Part shown: positions 1 to 6,262 of the stretch, in pieces
How the letters are laid out: each line of letters starts with the position of its first letter
Position numbering within the stretch: the first letter of the stretch is position 1
Source of the DNA: Chthoniobacterales bacterium
Lineage (GTDB): Bacteria; Verrucomicrobiota; Verrucomicrobiae; Chthoniobacterales; UBA10450
Direction of reading: 5' to 3'
DNA length: 6,360 nucleotides
Assembly: GCA_003244125.1 (NCBI GenBank)
Contig: QHBL01000098.1
Coordinates: 1 to 6,360 of the forward strand
Position numbers and translations under genes: made by a program
Notes under the pieces: generated by a model
Told to the model about the DNA's origin: nothing
The model's database searches: none
What the model saw: the letters and a program-made list of their open reading frames with translations, nothing else

Positions 1-35
1 ACAGCGTTCTTTACAATCCGCTGCGATTGCTTCAT
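1..35 (-). CDS. Possible 5' end of the next operon gene (partial, runs off the left edge)
   Basis: An ATG at 35-33 overlaps the TGA stop of the TolC-family gene (34-32) in the classic ATGA arrangement. The frame stays open to the window edge and reads MKQSQRIVKNAV. A GGAAG that could serve as ribosome binding site lies 8 nt upstream of the ATG, inside the end of the TolC gene. The same overlap style is seen at 2504-2507, which supports a real coupled start. Twelve codons cannot identify the product. A basic start reading 'RIVKNA' would suit a polytopic membrane protein such as a polysaccharide flippase. Given the adaptor and channel just upstream, an ABC or RND pump component is equally plausible. 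Both are guesses. Confidence 0.5.
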   Translation of the reverse strand, partial: MKQSQRIVKNA

Positions 36-1429
36 GGAAGCCACTTCCACGTCCCGCCAGTCGCTCGTTGCAGACTGGCGTAGAGTAGAAGTCGCCGAGA
101 CTGGATCACCGCCAGCTCATCCCTTTTGCCCACCAGTTGCAGCTCGGTATCGATAGATGCGAGCGGCTGTGCTATGCCCTGTTGTTGTTGAGATTGGGTC
201 ACGCGCAGATCGCGGTCGAGTTTCCCGATTTCACCCTGGAGCGTGAGCATGTTTTCGCTGAGGGCGTAGATTTGTTCGTAGATCGTTAAGATCTGATTAG
301 CGACATCGTCCGCGACGGAACCGAGACGCGCCTGCTCGGCGCGGTAGTTATCGCGGCGGGCGCGAACGGTGGCGAGCTGCGCTCCGAAATCGAAAATCGG
401 GACGTTAACAGTGATACCGGCGACATACTCATGTCCGTCGTTAGAGAAATCGTTAACGTCAAGAGCCGAGCCGTGAAGTGTCACGCTGGGGTAAAGGCGA
501 AAGCGCTCGAGGCGATAATCTTGTTTGGCTTTGTCGATATTAGCCCGCTGGACTGAAAGCGATGGATGCTGACCCAATGCACTGCCAAGTAGGAGAGTGG
601 CGCTCGGTGGGGAAGGGGGCGAGGGCAAGCTGTTAACGAGGTTGATATGTGAGGAAGATGGCATCCCCAGGAGCCGGGTGAGCTCGAGCGAACCGGCCAC
701 GGATTGCTCGTGGATCACTTTCGAGAGAGCGCGGGCGCCGTTAAGTTGTTCGTTAGCGACGGAGACGTCGACTGGCAAAAGCAGACCTTTACCCTGCTGT
801 TCTTTGGCGATGTTAAGTGACTGGTCGAGCAAGGAAACGCGGCGATCGATCGGCTCGACGCGGTTTTGGGCGGAGACGGTGGCGATGTAAGCCTGGGTAA
901 TGCGATAGATCACTTCCTCGCGCGTGAGATGCGTAGTCCATTCCAAGGCCTGGCGCTGAGCCCGACCACGTTCGACGGCGGGTGCGTCGTTCAAACCGAA
1001 GATGCTGCCATCGCGGAAGAGCGGGTAAGTTAATTTCAAACCGAAGATACCGATGCCGGTCGCGCCTAGCTCCCGGTTGGATTGGACGCCGCCGCCGGCG
1101 GGACTGGTGGTGTTAACGATGCCGAACTTGCCAGTCTGGTGACCTTCGAATATTTCGCCGGTGGCCGTGCCGGTGAGACTCGGCCAGAGGCCGGCGCGGG
1201 CGGCGCGAATTTCTTCGCCGGCGGCCAGGAGATCCAGGCGGCTGGCTTCGAGTTTGGCACTTTCTCCGAGTGCCACGGCGATACAGTCTTGAAGTGACAG
1301 GGCACGACCCACCGTTCGCTCGTCCCCGCCGGCCAGCGAAGGGTGAAGCCCGAGCCAAAGGAAGGTGGCGGCGGCCGCAGCTAGTTTAGCTTTGTGTAAG
1401 CGATCGCGAAGTGGTGTGGACTTTGTCAT
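32..1429 (-). CDS. TolC-family outer membrane efflux/export channel protein
   Basis: The 465-residue product is of usual TolC/OEP length. The N-terminus has a basic stretch, a hydrophobic core (about residues 16-28) and a likely signal-peptidase I site near SLAGG (31-35). There is no lipobox cysteine, so it is not lipid-anchored like OprM. Two OEP repeats are visible, about residues 45-265 and 277-460. Each has long amphipathic helices and a strand region with the family pattern: 'LTYPLF' at 133-138 in the first and 'VNVPIFDFG' at 341-349 in the second. A proline/serine linker (268-276) joins them. Such proteins trimerise into an outer-membrane barrel with a periplasmic tunnel that docks on an adaptor and inner-membrane pump. 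I chose ATG 1429 over the TTG at 1453 because it gives a cleaner signal peptide and a GAG 5 nt upstream. This start overlaps the adaptor gene by 44 nt. The cargo cannot be told from sequence. Confidence 0.92.
   Translation of the reverse strand: MTKSTPLRDRLHKAKLAAAAATFLWLGLHPSLAGGDERTVGRALSLQDCIAVALGESAKLEASRLDLLAAGEEIRAARAGLWPSLTGTATGEIFEGHQTGKFGIVNTTSPAGGGVQSNRELGATGIGIFGLKLTYPLFRDGSIFGLNDAPAVERGRAQRQALEWTTHLTREEVIYRITQAYIATVSAQNRVEPIDRRVSLLDQSLNIAKEQQGKGLLLPVDVSVANEQLNGARALSKVIHEQSVAGSLELTRLLGMPSSSHINLVNSLPSPPSPPSATLLLGSALGQHPSLSVQRANIDKAKQDYRLERFRLYPSVTLHGSALDVNDFSNDGHEYVAGITVNVPIFDFGAQLATVRARRDNYRAEQARLGSVADDVANQILTIYEQIYALSENMLTLQGEIGKLDRDLRVTQSQQQQGIAQPLASIDTELQLVGKRDELAVIQSRRLLLYASLQRATGGTWKWLP
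35..49 (-). promoter_or_regulatory. Small hairpin covering the ribosome binding site of the next gene
   Basis: On the minus strand, TGGAAG (49-44) and CTTCCA (40-35) form a perfect 6-bp inverted repeat around a 3-nt TGG loop. The left arm holds the GGAAG that could act as Shine-Dalgarno for the ATG at 35, and the right arm ends on the A of that ATG. Ribosomes finishing the TolC-family gene would open it, which would make translation of the downstream gene depend on translation of the upstream one. The structure is read by eye. It is short, lies in coding sequence and could be chance. Confidence 0.3.
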
Positions 1430-2507
1430 TATCTCGCAGGTTAAGTTGACCAACTGTAACTACCTGTTCGCCCTCTCGAAGACCATCTAAAATTTCTGTC
1501 ATGGCATTAGCGACGATGCCTGAGCGGACTTTGCGCAGGTGAGCCTGGCCATCGCCGTCAATGACAAAGACGGAAGCCTGATCGCCGGTGGGATTGATCA
1601 AGGCGATGCTCGGCACCGCCAGTGAGCCTTCGGCGCGGCGGCGAATACGCGCGAAACCGGAAAGTCCCGGCTTGAGGCGCAGCTCGGGATTCTGTAGCTC
1701 GACGTAGGTAGTAAAGGTGCGGGTGATCGGGTCGATGTTCGGATCAACCTTGACCACTTTGCCCTGGAAAACTTCGCCGGGAAAAGCGGGGAAGCTTGTC
1801 TCGGCGGGCAGGCCGAGCTGGACGGAATGGATTTTTTCCTCAGTAACTTTCGGCGCCATGAGGACGGGATCGAGAGCGCCGAGGCGGAGGACGAGCTGGT
1901 CGGTGTGCGTGGTTTCGGCCGGATTAACGAGGCGTTCAAGGACGATGCCGTCGATGGGCGCACGCATCTCGACGTTCTCCAGCTCGATCTTGGCTTGTTC
2001 GAGCGCGAGCGTGGCTTTGGCGAGCGTGTCCTTCGCGTCCGCAAGGGCGATCTCGCTCTTCTCTACATCGAGCGGGGTGCCCATGCGTTTTTGTTCAAGG
2101 TCGGTGTAACGTGCGAGCTGGCGGGTGAGGTCGCGAATCTTGATGTTGCTCGTGTCGACCGTTTGCCGGCTGGCGGCGAGGTTGGCCTGGATGAGCCGGT
2201 CGTCCCATTTTACGAGCAGATCGCCTTTCTTGACGACGTCCCCGATTTTCACCGGCACATCGAGAACGCGGGCGGTGATCACAGTGGTGAGCTGCACGGT
2301 GCCGGATTGCTCGACCACGCCGCTGCCGCCGATGACTTCATCGAGCACCTGTTTGCGCGCCGGCACCGTTTCTACGGGAATGGAGGCGCGTAGGCGCCGA
2401 GCCGAGCTGGGGCTGGTCGCGATCATGTGACGCACGGTAGTCACAATGAGAGCAGCGAGAGCGGCGCAAACCACCACGAAAACCGAGCCAGCGAGGAAAC
2501 GTTTCAT
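1386..2507 (-). CDS. HlyD-family (RND/MacA-like) periplasmic adaptor subunit
   Basis: The 373-residue product has an N-terminal membrane anchor (about residues 5-26). Next come the first lipoyl half with 'VKIGDVVKKGDLLVKWDD' (86-103), a helical hairpin (about 105-178) and the second lipoyl half starting at 'MRAPIDGIVLERLVNPAET' (181-199). A beta-barrel domain follows (about 213-290, ending in 'KPGLSGFARIR') and then a membrane-proximal domain (about 295-365). This is the standard order for adaptors that bridge an inner-membrane RND or ABC pump to a TolC-type channel. The ATG at 2507 overlaps the stop of the preceding gene as ATGA, and the membrane helix begins directly after it. The frame is open further upstream to 2648, but that extension is low-hydrophobicity sequence inside the hydrolase gene. 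The TolC partner follows directly. The hairpin of about 70 residues and the anchor resemble MacA and AcrA-like proteins, so pump type cannot be decided. Confidence 0.93.
   Translation of the reverse strand: MKRFLAGSVFVVVCAALAALIVTTVRHMIATSPSSARRLRASIPVETVPARKQVLDEVIGGSGVVEQSGTVQLTTVITARVLDVPVKIGDVVKKGDLLVKWDDRLIQANLAASRQTVDTSNIKIRDLTRQLARYTDLEQKRMGTPLDVEKSEIALADAKDTLAKATLALEQAKIELENVEMRAPIDGIVLERLVNPAETTHTDQLVLRLGALDPVLMAPKVTEEKIHSVQLGLPAETSFPAFPGEVFQGKVVKVDPNIDPITRTFTTYVELQNPELRLKPGLSGFARIRRRAEGSLAVPSIALINPTGDQASVFVIDGDGQAHLRKVRSGIVANAMTEILDGLREGEQVVTVGQLNLRDNDKVHTTSRSLTQS
2504..2507 (-). promoter_or_regulatory. ATGA stop/start overlap (translational coupling)
   Basis: The ATG of the adaptor gene (2507-2505) shares two bases with the TGA of the hydrolase gene (2506-2504). 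The 18 nt upstream show no Shine-Dalgarno sequence, so initiation probably relies on ribosomes terminating at the hydrolase stop. This overlap is the main reason for choosing 2507 as the adaptor start. Confidence 0.75.
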
Positions 2508-3130
2508 TTTGGCTGGACGATGCTGTGATGGAGCGTAGGCCGCGTCGTCTCGACGGGCGAGTTCATCGCAGGTTGTTTTAGCATGTATCGCGCCCGCCAT
2601 GCCAGAAGAACGGCTGTGAGAGTGCCGCAGACGAGAGTGTCGTAGCAAATCGCGCGGAGATTAGCGAGGCTGAAGATGGCGGCGATGCTGCCGTGGCGCA
2701 CGCCGTAAACCAGGACAAAGAGGGAGGCGAAATCCTTTTCGGGTGAGGGCCAGAGTAGTGGAATGCCGGAGCCGCTGTGATTCCAGCCGAGCTTGAGGCC
2801 GGTGAAAAAGTCAATCAGCAGATGAGAACCGTAGGCTACGAAGTAGATGGCAGCGCTGCGCCAGAAGGCGCCCGCGATTTTCCAGATGCCGGCAAAGACC
2901 AGTGCCGCGATGATCGCGGCAACGAGGCTGTGGGAGAAGCCGCGATGGTAATCGCGACGGAAAAGAAGCTCGGGAACGAAGTCGAAGTCGGCGAGATTCG
3001 CGACCAGGGTGAGAACGGAAACTTGCGCGAGGCGCGTGCGCCATGGTTGGGTCAGTCCAAGTCCGCGGCGTTGCACGAGCAGGAGAAAGGTCCAAAAACC
3101 GGCGAAACTATGGGCGACAGGGGAGGCCAT
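2504..3130 (-). CDS. YdjM/DUF457-type membrane-bound metal-dependent hydrolase
   Basis: The 208-residue polytopic membrane protein carries the pattern of the YdjM/COG1988 group of predicted membrane-bound metal-dependent hydrolases. His7 lies in the first segment, 'ADFDF' (47-51) stands where relatives have a D-x-D pair, 'HRGFSHS' is at 62-68, 'HLLIDFFT' at 103-110 and 'LLWP' at 125-128. These His and Asp residues are the probable metal ligands. Hydrophobic stretches at about 33-46, 68-88, 92-108, 134-144 and 149-178 suggest four or five membrane helices. The tail after 183 is polar. It starts 6 nt after the glycosyltransferase stop and its own stop overlaps the adaptor start, so it is translated as part of the unit. 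No substrate is established for the family as far as I know. By context it may act on a lipid or lipid-linked intermediate, but this is inference. Confidence 0.85.
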   Translation of the reverse strand: MASPVAHSFAGFWTFLLLVQRRGLGLTQPWRTRLAQVSVLTLVANLADFDFVPELLFRRDYHRGFSHSLVAAIIAALVFAGIWKIAGAFWRSAAIYFVAYGSHLLIDFFTGLKLGWNHSGSGIPLLWPSPEKDFASLFVLVYGVRHGSIAAIFSLANLRAICYDTLVCGTLTAVLLAWRARYMLKQPAMNSPVETTRPTLHHSIVQPK

Positions 3131-3136
3131 GGCTCG

Positions 3137-4411
3137 TTAGTGGCGCGCCTCTACCGCGGGTGCGGGAGCGCTGTTGGCAAAGCTCTGGCACGCGTCACTG
3201 GAAGCCGCGGTCGAGACCCCGAGCAGCCGATCGTAGATGCGCTCGATCCTGGGACAAATCTGGCGCCAGTCGAACTCGGCCAGGACGGTGGCGCGCGCGT
3301 TGGTGGCGAGTCGCTCTGCCAGTGGGCGATCGCGCAGAAGCGTGACCATGCCCTGGCCGAGGGCGTTCCAATCGTGATCTGGAACGATGAAGGCGTCATG
3401 CAAATGGCGCACACCTTTGGCTGCGCCGGCGAAACAGACGGTGGGTTTGCGCGCAAGCATGTAGTTAAGGAGCTTCACCGGATGACCTGGGCAATCGGGC
3501 CGCGGCACGACTGTAACATCGGCCAGGGCGAGGTAGCTCGGTAGTTCCTCCAGCGCGTGCGGCGCGATCCACACGGTCTTCTCCGCGATGCCGAGCTCGG
3601 TCGCGAGCTGCTTGTGTTCGGCTTCGTGTGACGCGGAGCGAAGTGGACTGACCATGAGCAGGCGCGCCCGGGATTCCTCGCGCGCGGCGACGGCAAAAGC
3701 GCGGAGCAGGTAATCGATGCGCTGAAAGGCATTGAGCACACCGGTGTACATAATGACGGGGTGATCGCCCGCGAGGTGCCGGTATTTTTCGGGACTGGCG
3801 CGATCGAACATCTCCGGCTCGATGCCGGCGGGGACGGTGTCAACTTTGCTCTCGCGAACGCCATTGTTAACGAACCATTGGCGAAGCTCGGGCGAGACGG
3901 CGGTGATGTGATCGGGGAAAATAGGAACGAACCAATCCAGGGTGTGTCCGAGGGCATGCGCGAGCCAGACTGGGCGGATAAAGCGGTAGCTCGCCAGCTC
4001 ATCGGACATGAGATTAACGGCATTATAAAGTAGTGGCCGGCGCGTAATCCATTTCGCAACTATACCGAGTAGCGCGCCTTCGTAGTTATGCGCGTGGATG
4101 ACATCGATGTTCTTTTCGCGAACTACTCGCAGGAGCAGGCGAAGTAGCTTCCAATCGAGCACAAACTTCTCGGAAGAAGGTCCGACCTTGGCGTCGGTCT
4201 CAGGCCGGAACTCCGAGGTGCGATGGACCTGGGCGCGGCGAACTTTGATCTCCTCCTGCCCGGTAGGATAGGTGACAATGTGCACATCGTGTCCCATGTC
4301 GGCCAGAGTGTCGGACATTTCACGAATACTGGCGGCCGAACCGTGATTAGCTGGGAAGGGACAAGCTGCGACCATGGCAATGCGATAGGAATTGCGTGGA
4401 CGCGCGTTCAT
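3137..4411 (-). CDS. GT4-like (GT-B fold) family glycosyltransferase
   Basis: The 424-residue product has a two-domain GT-B layout with no signal peptide, so it should act on the cytoplasmic side of the inner membrane. The N-terminal acceptor domain shows 'CPFPANHGSAASIREM' (17-32), the glycine-containing loop of GT4 enzymes, and 'DVIHAHNYEGALLG' (103-116). The hinge is 'AVSPELRQWF' (171-180), followed by 'VPAGIEPEMF' (193-202). The donor domain starts at 'VIMYTGVLNAFQRIDYLLRAF' with key residues between 219 and 239, and has 'HPVKLLNYMLARKPTV' at 310-325. The usual E-x7-E pair is absent: Asn316 stands at the second Glu. The K/R pair of the donor-phosphate site is also replaced (Val225, Gln230). 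This looks like the GT4 subgroup with a 'YQGIDLLL...PxKxxxYxAxGxP' pattern, not decay. The tail after 400 is low-complexity. It starts 18 nt after the AP-family gene. The sugar and acceptor are unknown. Confidence 0.9.
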   Translation of the reverse strand: MNARPRNSYRIAMVAACPFPANHGSAASIREMSDTLADMGHDVHIVTYPTGQEEIKVRRAQVHRTSEFRPETDAKVGPSSEKFVLDWKLLRLLLRVVREKNIDVIHAHNYEGALLGIVAKWITRRPLLYNAVNLMSDELASYRFIRPVWLAHALGHTLDWFVPIFPDHITAVSPELRQWFVNNGVRESKVDTVPAGIEPEMFDRASPEKYRHLAGDHPVIMYTGVLNAFQRIDYLLRAFAVAAREESRARLLMVSPLRSASHEAEHKQLATELGIAEKTVWIAPHALEELPSYLALADVTVVPRPDCPGHPVKLLNYMLARKPTVCFAGAAKGVRHLHDAFIVPDHDWNALGQGMVTLLRDRPLAERLATNARATVLAEFDWRQICPRIERIYDRLLGVSTAASSDACQSFANSAPAPAVEARH

Positions 4412-4429
4412 GAGCCGTGCTGGCGTTAA

Positions 4430-6175
4430 CTACTCGAGGTAGCCGAGCGCCTGGAGACGTTCTTCCACCTTCGAGCTTTCCTCTTCGCTGTAGCCGCTGC
4501 TCGGGTCGCGCCATGTTTCGCCGGAAGCGGCGCCGGTTTGCACCGAATGAGCAGCGAGAAATTCAGGACGGAACATCTCGGCCAGCACCTTTCCGTCCAT
4601 GTCCTCGGGCACGGAAACGCCGAAGAGGTGAAGAATGGTGGGCGCGAGATCGATTAAGCGCGCGTTCGCGATTTCCACGCCGCTTTTCAAGGCAGGGCCA
4701 CGCGCGACTACTATACCATGAAGCCGGTGGGTGCCGCCCCACTCGGATTTATCGGAAGGACGATGATCGCAGATGGCCACCGGCGGCTTGTCTGAATCCT
4801 CCGGAAAGCTCGGCTCGGTCGAGAAGAGACTATCTTCACTCCACCAGTCCAGAGTGAGATCGGCGCCTTCTTCGGCGAACGGCCCCTCGTAGATCTCTTC
4901 CCGCCGGTAGACGCGCGATATAAGCGGCTTGCCTGTGCGCGGGTCTTTCAGCTCTTCCAGTTTCTTGATTATAAAAGCAAGTAGCTCTTCGTATTCGCTT
5001 TCCTCGACGATACCGGCGCACTTAACTCCTTTAAGGTTAATCCGGATACTTGGCGGCGCGGCCAGAACTTCACTGCAATAAGCTTTCGTCTTGCTCCAGT
5101 CGATGATATTAAAGGAAGTATAAGATAGCTCGGCTTTCTTGCGCAGCTTGGGAAAAAGTTTGGCGAAGAAACTTTTCTGGCGTGACGTCAGTGAGCTGCG
5201 CAATAGCGAGAAGGCGCTGCGAATGACCTTAGTCGCTGCCGTGTGAATGGGCGAGCTGACCTTTGGCACATAATGGAGAAGGCCGAGCTGGGCCAGATAG
5301 CGGTTGAGGTAGATAATGCGGTCAGCCACGGGGCCGCCGCCGTGGTCTGAAACGACAAAGACGGTAGTTTCATTCGGCAACTTCTCGATGATACGTCCAG
5401 TCGCTGCATCGAGTCGCTCATAGACATCGCGCACGGCATTGCGCAAATCGGGATCAGCATTGTTATCGTAGAGAAAATGTTCACGATCCATGTACTGCCA
5501 GAAGTAGTGCTGGACTGTGTCGATGGACATGAAAACGAACATCATCAGGTCCTGGGGATGGTTATCCAGAAGGTAAAGCGCGGCTTTAGTCCATTGCTCG
5601 TCCAGCTTCTTCATCTCGGAAAGCACGCGCAATTTTCGCTCCTTGGTGGACATGTAACCGAGAAAGCGGATGTCATGGCTGATCTCTCCCAGGTGAGCAA
5701 GCAACTCCTGATGCAGCGGCAAAGGATGGACGAACGGACTCTTCTCGTCGGGCGTGTCGAGGCCGGAAACCTGGAAGCCGTCGAGCGGCTCAGGTGGATA
5801 AGTGAACGGGATATTTACAGTCCCGGCGGTGAACCCCGCTTCGTTCAGGAGCTGGAAGAGAGTAGCGGAACGACGCGAGCCGCCGTTCACATAATTCATG
5901 GAATAAGCACTCTTGTTCCTGTTCTGGACGAAGTTAAAAATGCCGTGCTTGCCCGGGTTCTTTCCGGTCATGAACGAAGTCCAGGCCGGGGGCGTAATCG
6001 GCGGCAGCACTGATTGCAACGGCCCGGAAACGCCTCCGCTCATGAGCTTGCTGAGCACCGGCAGGCGTCCTTCCGCCATCCAGGGGCGGATTAACGTCCA
6101 GGTGGCGGCGTCGAGGCCGATAACGACGGCTTTGGGATGTTTCGCGGGTGAAGGGGTAGCGTGGTTTGAGTTCAA
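4430..6175 (-). CDS. AP-superfamily phosphohydrolase/phosphomutase (COG3379-like, type I phosphodiesterase/nucleotide pyrophosphatase fold)
   Basis: The 581-residue protein has all the expected alkaline-phosphatase-superfamily residues. Asp22 lies in 'VIGLDAATW', and the presumed nucleophile Thr61 in 'PITPPAWTSFMTGKNPGKHG' (59-78). Asp219 and His223 lie in 'SIDTVQHYF', Asp277 and His278 in 'SDHGG', and His483 in 'GGTHRLHG'. 'IDLAPTILHLFGV' (508-520) and the terminal 'RLQALGYLE' (573-581) are typical of the COG3379 group. There is no signal peptide or clear membrane span, so it is predicted cytoplasmic. The basic stretch at about 313-348 could contact membranes. Family members hydrolyse or transfer phosphate esters, but the substrate here is unknown. 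The start is TTG at 6175. The frame has an in-frame TAG at 6205-6203, the next Met (residue 33) would remove Asp22, and no ATG or GTG lies between. No good ribosome binding site precedes it. A paralog lies directly upstream. Confidence 0.9.
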   Translation of the reverse strand: MNSNHATPSPAKHPKAVVIGLDAATWTLIRPWMAEGRLPVLSKLMSGGVSGPLQSVLPPITPPAWTSFMTGKNPGKHGIFNFVQNRNKSAYSMNYVNGGSRRSATLFQLLNEAGFTAGTVNIPFTYPPEPLDGFQVSGLDTPDEKSPFVHPLPLHQELLAHLGEISHDIRFLGYMSTKERKLRVLSEMKKLDEQWTKAALYLLDNHPQDLMMFVFMSIDTVQHYFWQYMDREHFLYDNNADPDLRNAVRDVYERLDAATGRIIEKLPNETTVFVVSDHGGGPVADRIIYLNRYLAQLGLLHYVPKVSSPIHTAATKVIRSAFSLLRSSLTSRQKSFFAKLFPKLRKKAELSYTSFNIIDWSKTKAYCSEVLAAPPSIRINLKGVKCAGIVEESEYEELLAFIIKKLEELKDPRTGKPLISRVYRREEIYEGPFAEEGADLTLDWWSEDSLFSTEPSFPEDSDKPPVAICDHRPSDKSEWGGTHRLHGIVVARGPALKSGVEIANARLIDLAPTILHLFGVSVPEDMDGKVLAEMFRPEFLAAHSVQTGAASGETWRDPSSGYSEEESSKVEERLQALGYLE

Positions 6176-6262
6176 GGGAGGAAACGAGAATTGTGAGTTG
6201 TTCTAATATCTATCAAAATTCCAGCACGTGAGCAAGTCATTCCGCATCTCCGTGGTCGAAGT
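6176..6262. other. Intergenic gap between the two AP-family genes
   Basis: This 87-bp stretch is the largest non-coding gap in the window and is locally A+T-rich at about 6197-6220. No ORF, tRNA or strong terminator is visible. The perfect 6-bp inverted repeat TCGAAG/CTTCGA at 6256-6261 and 6271-6276 straddles the stop of the upstream gene but has no T-run after it. Both genes could be read through as one transcript, or a promoter for the downstream unit could lie here. Confidence 0.6.
6207..6235 (-). promoter_or_regulatory. Weak sigma70-like promoter candidate for the downstream gene unit
   Basis: On the minus strand TTGCTC (6235-6230) is separated by 17 nt from TAGATA (6212-6207), in the A+T-rich part of the gap. 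Each hexamer matches the consensus at only about three of six positions. The spacing and location are right: transcription would start near 6200, leaving a leader of about 25 nt before the TTG at 6175. The match is too poor to rule out chance. Confidence 0.2.

Noticed and set aside
1430..1453. TTG start at 1453 for the TolC-family gene
   Set aside because: It adds eight residues before a normal signal peptide and increases overlap with the adaptor gene. The ATG at 1429 is a better start with a GAG upstream.
1827..2393. Plus-strand open frame of 188 codons opposite the adaptor gene
   Set aside because: It is antisense to a clear HlyD-family gene, has acidic repetitive composition and no recognisable motif. 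It looks like a GC-driven shadow frame.
2508..2648. Longer version of the adaptor gene starting at 2648
   Set aside because: The extra 47 residues lie wholly inside the hydrolase gene and are polar with no domain match. The ATG at 2507 sits in an ATGA overlap and puts the membrane anchor at the very N-terminus, as expected for the family.
2777..3544. Plus-strand open frame of 255 codons crossing the hydrolase/glycosyltransferase boundary
   Set aside because: It spans two well-supported opposite-strand genes and their junction, and its composition (rich in Gly, Glu and Arg) is typical of an antisense shadow.
397..4430. Repeated GTTAAC hexamer (near 397, 452, 632, 1112, 3865 and 4425)
   Set aside because: Most copies encode Val-Asn as GTT AAC in frame on the minus strand. 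The count is above naive expectation but is explained by codon choice, and spacing is irregular.
5477..6013. Plus-strand open frame of 178 codons opposite the AP-family gene
   Set aside because: The opposite strand has all catalytic motifs of the AP superfamily. This frame has no motif or start signal.
6225..6230. Palindrome CACGTG as an operator
   Set aside because: A single 6-bp palindrome is expected by chance and no second half-site or flanking symmetry is visible.
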